A stretch of DNA of 64,000 nt from Cloeon dipterum (taxonomy: Eukaryota > Arthropoda > Insecta > Ephemeroptera > Baetidae), in contig NC_088790.1 of NCBI RefSeq assembly GCF_949628265.1, positions 1,740,545-1,804,544 on the forward strand, in the 5' to 3' direction. Shown here one piece after another: positions 60,501 to 64,000 of the stretch. Below the pieces are notes generated by a model. That model was not told the origin of the DNA and did not search any database. It saw nothing but the letters and a program-made list of their open reading frames with translations. Position 1 is the first letter of the stretch; each line of letters begins with the position of its first letter. Position numbers and translations under genes: made by a program.

Positions 60501-61113
60501 TTTAAATATGACGTTGAATATATCTTTAATACATTTCTAAAAAATATAGTATATTTAAACTTGGGCAAGTGGCAATTCTATTTAGAAATTAAATTAAAAA
60601 TAAGTATTTCTTGTTATAAAACTAAATTTAAATTTAAATGGGAAGATGAAGGATGAGTGTTTGATATTCTTTGAAAAGGCACTCGCTAACCGACGAATTT
60701 AACGAGAAGGCCCCCCAACGTCGCCACAACAACCGCGACAAAGAGCGGAATAATTAGTTGCGGGTGGAAATGAATCATCAATCACTGTCCCCGCATTAAC
60801 GTGACTCTCTCGATCCTGAGAATAAATATGAAAAATCGCTCCTATCCTGCCTTTAATGTGTCACATAAATTGGGAAAAAATCAAAACTTTCTTGTCAAAT
60901 TTCGGAAAAATCAGAAAATTAAATTAATTTTAATCTCACCGCCTGGTCGGCTTCCTGGACCGCAGCATCCGAGTCGTTGGTCTGGTTCATTTCGCGCAGC
61001 AGTTGGACGAAGTTTGCCGACTTGTCCATTCTTGGCGGCGGCGCCGCCGGCATCGCCGCCGTCCTGCCGACGGCCAGCACGAGGAACGCGAGCCAAGCGC
61101 TGCTGCGTCTCAT
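54536..61113 (-). CDS. Secreted matrix metalloproteinase (Mmp1-type) with furin site, Thr-rich hinge and hemopexin domain
   Basis: Exons are 61113-60940, 59666-59514, 59443-59280, 58018-57857, 57314-57175, 57126-56965, 56076-55616, 55178-55031, 54970-54704 and 54648-54536, giving 647 aa. A signal peptide (WLAFLVLAVG) starts the protein. The propeptide carries a cysteine switch KRCGVED (Cys116) that lacks the usual prolines, followed by a furin-type site RTKR (ending at residue 148). The catalytic domain has HAFYPY, GGDIHFDDDE, the zinc site HELGHSLGLAH (274-284) and the Met-turn SVMFPYF. A Thr/Pro/Arg-rich hinge with a run of six Asp leads to a hemopexin domain beginning CDGAVDTI and ending DWFGCS, the two cysteines presumably bonded. 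No membrane anchor or GPI signal is visible, hence secreted. The 57127-57174 intron (48 nt, divisible by three) is a judgement; intron 54971-55030 appears to use a GC donor. The enzyme cleaves extracellular matrix. Confidence 0.92.
56330..56840 (+). repeat. 110-bp dispersed repeat block in a metalloproteinase intron
   Basis: Four to five units, e.g. TTTCCCGCGCTTTTGC, CACACGCCACGCCCTC and ACGTGCCACGCCTTCTTT. Confidence 0.87.
58260..59160 (+). repeat. 280-bp tandem repeat, about three copies
   Basis: The CGAATCGAA-like anchor lies near 58311, 58592, 58874 and 59130, spacings of 281, 282 and 257 bp. It fills an intron of the metalloproteinase gene. Same family as 10110-10620. Confidence 0.8.
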
Positions 61114-61439
61114 TTCTCGATCGCGGCCGCAAATGAAATGATGAGAGCAAACAAAACGCGCGCGCGGCCACCACGATCCTTTTCTCGGTCCCCCTCCTCC
61201 CTCCGCCGACTCCCAGCTTGCTCTCGCGGCGCGGCCACAATGGGAATTTCTCTCTTTTCATCGCCGGGTCGCCAATTCTAGTCGCCTTTTCAATTTTAAA
61301 TTAATAATTTGCGGAAAACCCCGATTTTTAACCGGTTTATAATAGAAAAATAATTCAAAGTTTCATTTTGGAAATAGACTAGGCACAATAAAATAATTTT
61401 TACTTTTTTCTGGATAGGGCTGTGGAATTTAAGGCAATT

Positions 61440-61752
61440 TTTTTCTGAGCCAAAAGTATCTGTGCACTTGGTTACATTTGCAGACCATATTGAAACGGCC
61501 AAGTCAAGAGCTTCCAGAAAATGCGCAGCTTGACCTATTTTGAAAGCTTTCAGAAAACGCCCTGAGTACCCTGAGATAGGCTGATGTCTTCCAAAAGGGT
61601 TGAGTTGGCATATTCTGAAAGATCTTGATCTGGCAATTCCAACGGTGTGCATCTTTTGCAAATCGAAACAATACAGAACCCGTCAGTTGTCGATAAAAGT
61701 GGCTACCGATCGCTCGAAGGCTACCCTGACGCCAGGTTTTGTATTCTAGCCT
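61440..61752. mobile_element. Third foldback family, copy 2
   Basis: Shares AAAACGCCCTGAGTACCCTG, TGATGTCTTCC and TTCCAACGGTGTGCA with copy 1, and ends ACCCTGACGCCAGG. Its left terminus is not recognisable. Confidence 0.7.
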
Positions 61753-63279
61753 GTTTTAAGGTCTTTTCTGACCTCGGGGGTGACCCCTAGGATGTTTTGA
61801 AGGAAAATAAGCTATTCGCGTTATTTTAATTTTATTATTCTGACCTGCTCGGCTAAAGATGTAACCCAAATTTTACTTTAAATTAACAAAAAATTAATCC
61901 TAGGAAAAATGCAAATACATCAGTTGACGGCCTTCTAAATAGGCATCTTTTGGCTCCAAGTTTGATGTTCTAGCTTCTTTAGACCTCGAGGTATTCTAAA
62001 TTTAGTTTCATTTTCCCAAAATTCACCTATATTTACCAGTCTCGTGTTTAAAATTCTGTAAATCGATAAAATCATTAAAATGACAGTTTTTTTAAATTTT
62101 AGTTTTTTAATTATTTGTAATTTTAACTAAATAACCAACCATAATAAAGATTACTTTGAAACTAAAGAAGTTTAAAAATGATTTGCGACTAGATTTTCTG
62201 AATTCGGATTAAAATTATTCTTCCTGGATTGTGAGAAGCAATGAGGCGAAGCGAAGCATTGACTTTTCACGTGGTATTTTTCGGGCCTAGTGCGTCACCG
62301 GGCTGTTTGACCTGGTTGCGCTAGGGTTCTCCATCTCGGCGCTGCGAAGGGTTCTGTCGCAATAAACTATCGCTAATGCTCACCAGGAAAACCCGCTCCC
62401 TGACTGCAGTCTAGGTGCTCGCTCTCTTGCTGGCTTGCGGTCGTAAAATGTGTGACGCCAAACAGCGGCCGCGCGCGCTCATTTATACAAACGTTTTACG
62501 CGGAATTTTCGCTGATCGTCGTAATATGTATAATAAATGTATATGCGATTGGGTTGCTTACGCGCATGGTTTTTTAACGAAATATTAAGGAAATAAAAAT
62601 ACAAAAAATATTTACTTTATATTCAATGAAACAAATTACTACTCTCTTTCAGAACAAGTAAACTTTTTGCTTAAAATGCACAGAAAATTTGTTAAAAATG
62701 TGAAATTTTTTGAAGCAAATTTATTAGTTTCATAGTTTAAAGGCTTTTAAGGAGCTTTCGGCCGAAGCACCTTTTATACACCCCTGAAACGACCTGTCAC
62801 CGATCCATCAAAATTCCCCTTGCTGTGCATGAGATAACCTTTTTTAAGTGTTTGTACTTGTGGATGTAATTGATTTATTTAACTTTATCTACGGCTCATT
62901 TTTTGTTTCGTTTCTTAGTTTGTCGAACCCTACGTCGATTCGTGTCTTCAAACACTGCTCAAATACAAAATTTTATTTTAATTGGGCAAAAGATGTTTTT
63001 TAAATCTATAATTTTGGCCATTTTCCTCTAAGTCCTGGAAATATTTCAAATGGTAAGAGTTTCCTTGTAAGTATTTACGATTACGTTTGCAGCAGTAATA
63101 AAAAAGAGTAAAAAGGGTAATTACTCGAACGCGTGATTGAGAGATGCTCTGAGATGACGCACCAATAGTTTCTCTCTGAAAGAAGGGGAAAAGCGTTTAT
63201 TCCATATTTAGACCTTCAGTACGCGCTTACCTATTGAAATAATTATTACATTTCATCCACTCTGGGAAACAATTATTTA

Positions 63280-63663
63280 TTAAAAACCGTCTCTGACGAA
63301 GTTTCTGAGCACATTACTAATCGATTCTTGAGCGTTGAATTAGGTAAAGTGGATATTTTTCCGACCAAAAGGTCCAGCGCAACGTGCGAACTTTTTTCCC
63401 GCCAAAACAAAAGGAATTCAAGAAGTGCGCATGCGTCAGCTCTTGCAGAGAGACCGCCTGTACAAAATGACTTCTTTGTCAGATCCAGCCAGCTCTGACG
63501 CATGCGCACTTCTCGCATTCATTTTGTTTTGGCGGGAAAAAGTTCTACTTGGGCTACGCACGTTGCGCTGGCCTATTTGGTCGGAAAAAATGTCCACTTT
63601 ACCTAATTCGATCCTCAAGAATCAATTGGAGTGATCAGATGCCTCGTCAAAGACGGTCTTTAA
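63280..63663. mobile_element. TTAA-flanked foldback MITE, copy 3
   Basis: Begins TTAAAAACCGTCTCTGACGA and ends GTCAAAGACGGTCTTTAA. It has the same internal GCGCATGCGTCAG arms and GGCGGGAAAAA blocks as copy 2. Confidence 0.85.
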
Positions 63664-64000
63664 AAAACATCAATTTCCTAAATTCTGATCCTCCTTCTTC
63701 GGAATTTTGTATTATTTATTTAATTATGTTTGAGTAATTCGATGCTCGGAACACACTCATGAAATACTTAGTAGTTTTTTAAACTGACTAATCACTTATG
63801 ACGCAAACGTTTTTGTTAGCTCAAAAATGTATTATGTTAAAGCTCGCGTCTCGCGTCCTACCAAAACAAATAAAGAATTACCATCATTCAAAAATCGAAC
63901 CAGTCATGATGTTTTGCTTCAAGATTCGTAAAATTATTCAAACCATGATTGCTGATAAAACGCTTGGCAAAGAAAGTGATTATATAACGTTTAGGTCTAA

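Larger units (their letters stand above)
61114..64000. other. Region upstream of the metalloproteinase gene: promoter side and repeats
   Basis: The first 150 bp beyond the start codon are GC-rich and may be 5' UTR or promoter. After that come a foldback copy (61440-61752), AT-rich filler, a GC-richer patch at 62260-62500 of unknown nature, and a TTAA-flanked foldback element (63280-63663). No gene is recognised. Confidence 0.5.

Noticed and set aside
62260..62500. GC-richer patch with partial hairpins, considered as an RNA gene
   Set aside because: No tRNA-like T-arm or cloverleaf and no known small RNA signature could be made out.

Overview
The window is nuclear DNA from an arthropod, almost certainly an insect. 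Genes are split by many GT-AG introns, several only 40-100 bp long. The gene set fits an insect: a headcase gene, a chemoreceptor of the insect gustatory-receptor family, a thioredoxin reductase ending in Cys-Cys-Ser with no selenocysteine, and a sniffer-type reductase. I cannot name the species or order. All gene models were spliced by hand; the intron phases agree at every junction given.

Layout. Positions 1-26351 hold the last three coding exons of headcase (hdc, + strand; its 5' exons lie before the window), separated by introns of about 16 kb and 2 kb. A complete five-exon gustatory receptor gene sits inside the 16-kb intron on the opposite strand (19808-21104). Positions 26352-34036 have no recognisable gene and may include a long hdc 3' UTR. 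Positions 34037-42953 (- strand) hold a complete 21-exon ASK1 (MAP3K5-type) kinase gene. A small calponin/transgelin gene follows on the + strand (43422 or 45106 to 48336, two candidate first exons). Then come a sniffer-like carbonyl reductase (49029-50318, -) and thioredoxin reductase (50787-53771, +), which are head to head. A secreted, furin-activated matrix metalloproteinase (54536-61113, -) follows. The last 2.9 kb carries only repeats.

ASK1/calponin and sniffer/thioredoxin reductase each share a divergent intergenic spacer of about 468 bp. ASK1 (restrained by reduced thioredoxin in studied animals), thioredoxin reductase and sniffer all belong to oxidative-stress biology, so the right half could be read as a redox-stress neighbourhood. 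That is inference from gene identity and order only.

The non-coding part is dominated by repeats. A family of roughly 110 bp occurs in blocks in most introns and spacers and combines CCACGCC, TTTTCCCGCG and CACGTG motifs. Other families are a TTAA-flanked foldback element (three copies), a second foldback family that shares an internal module with the first, a third foldback family (two copies), a 280-bp tandem repeat, a 21-bp palindromic array, a large inverted repeat with a perfect 59-bp arm, and long (CT)n/(GA)n tracts. The best novelty candidates are the 110-bp repeat with its transcription-factor-like motifs, the nested receptor gene, the 48-nt in-frame intron candidate in the metalloproteinase, and the alternative first exon of the calponin gene.
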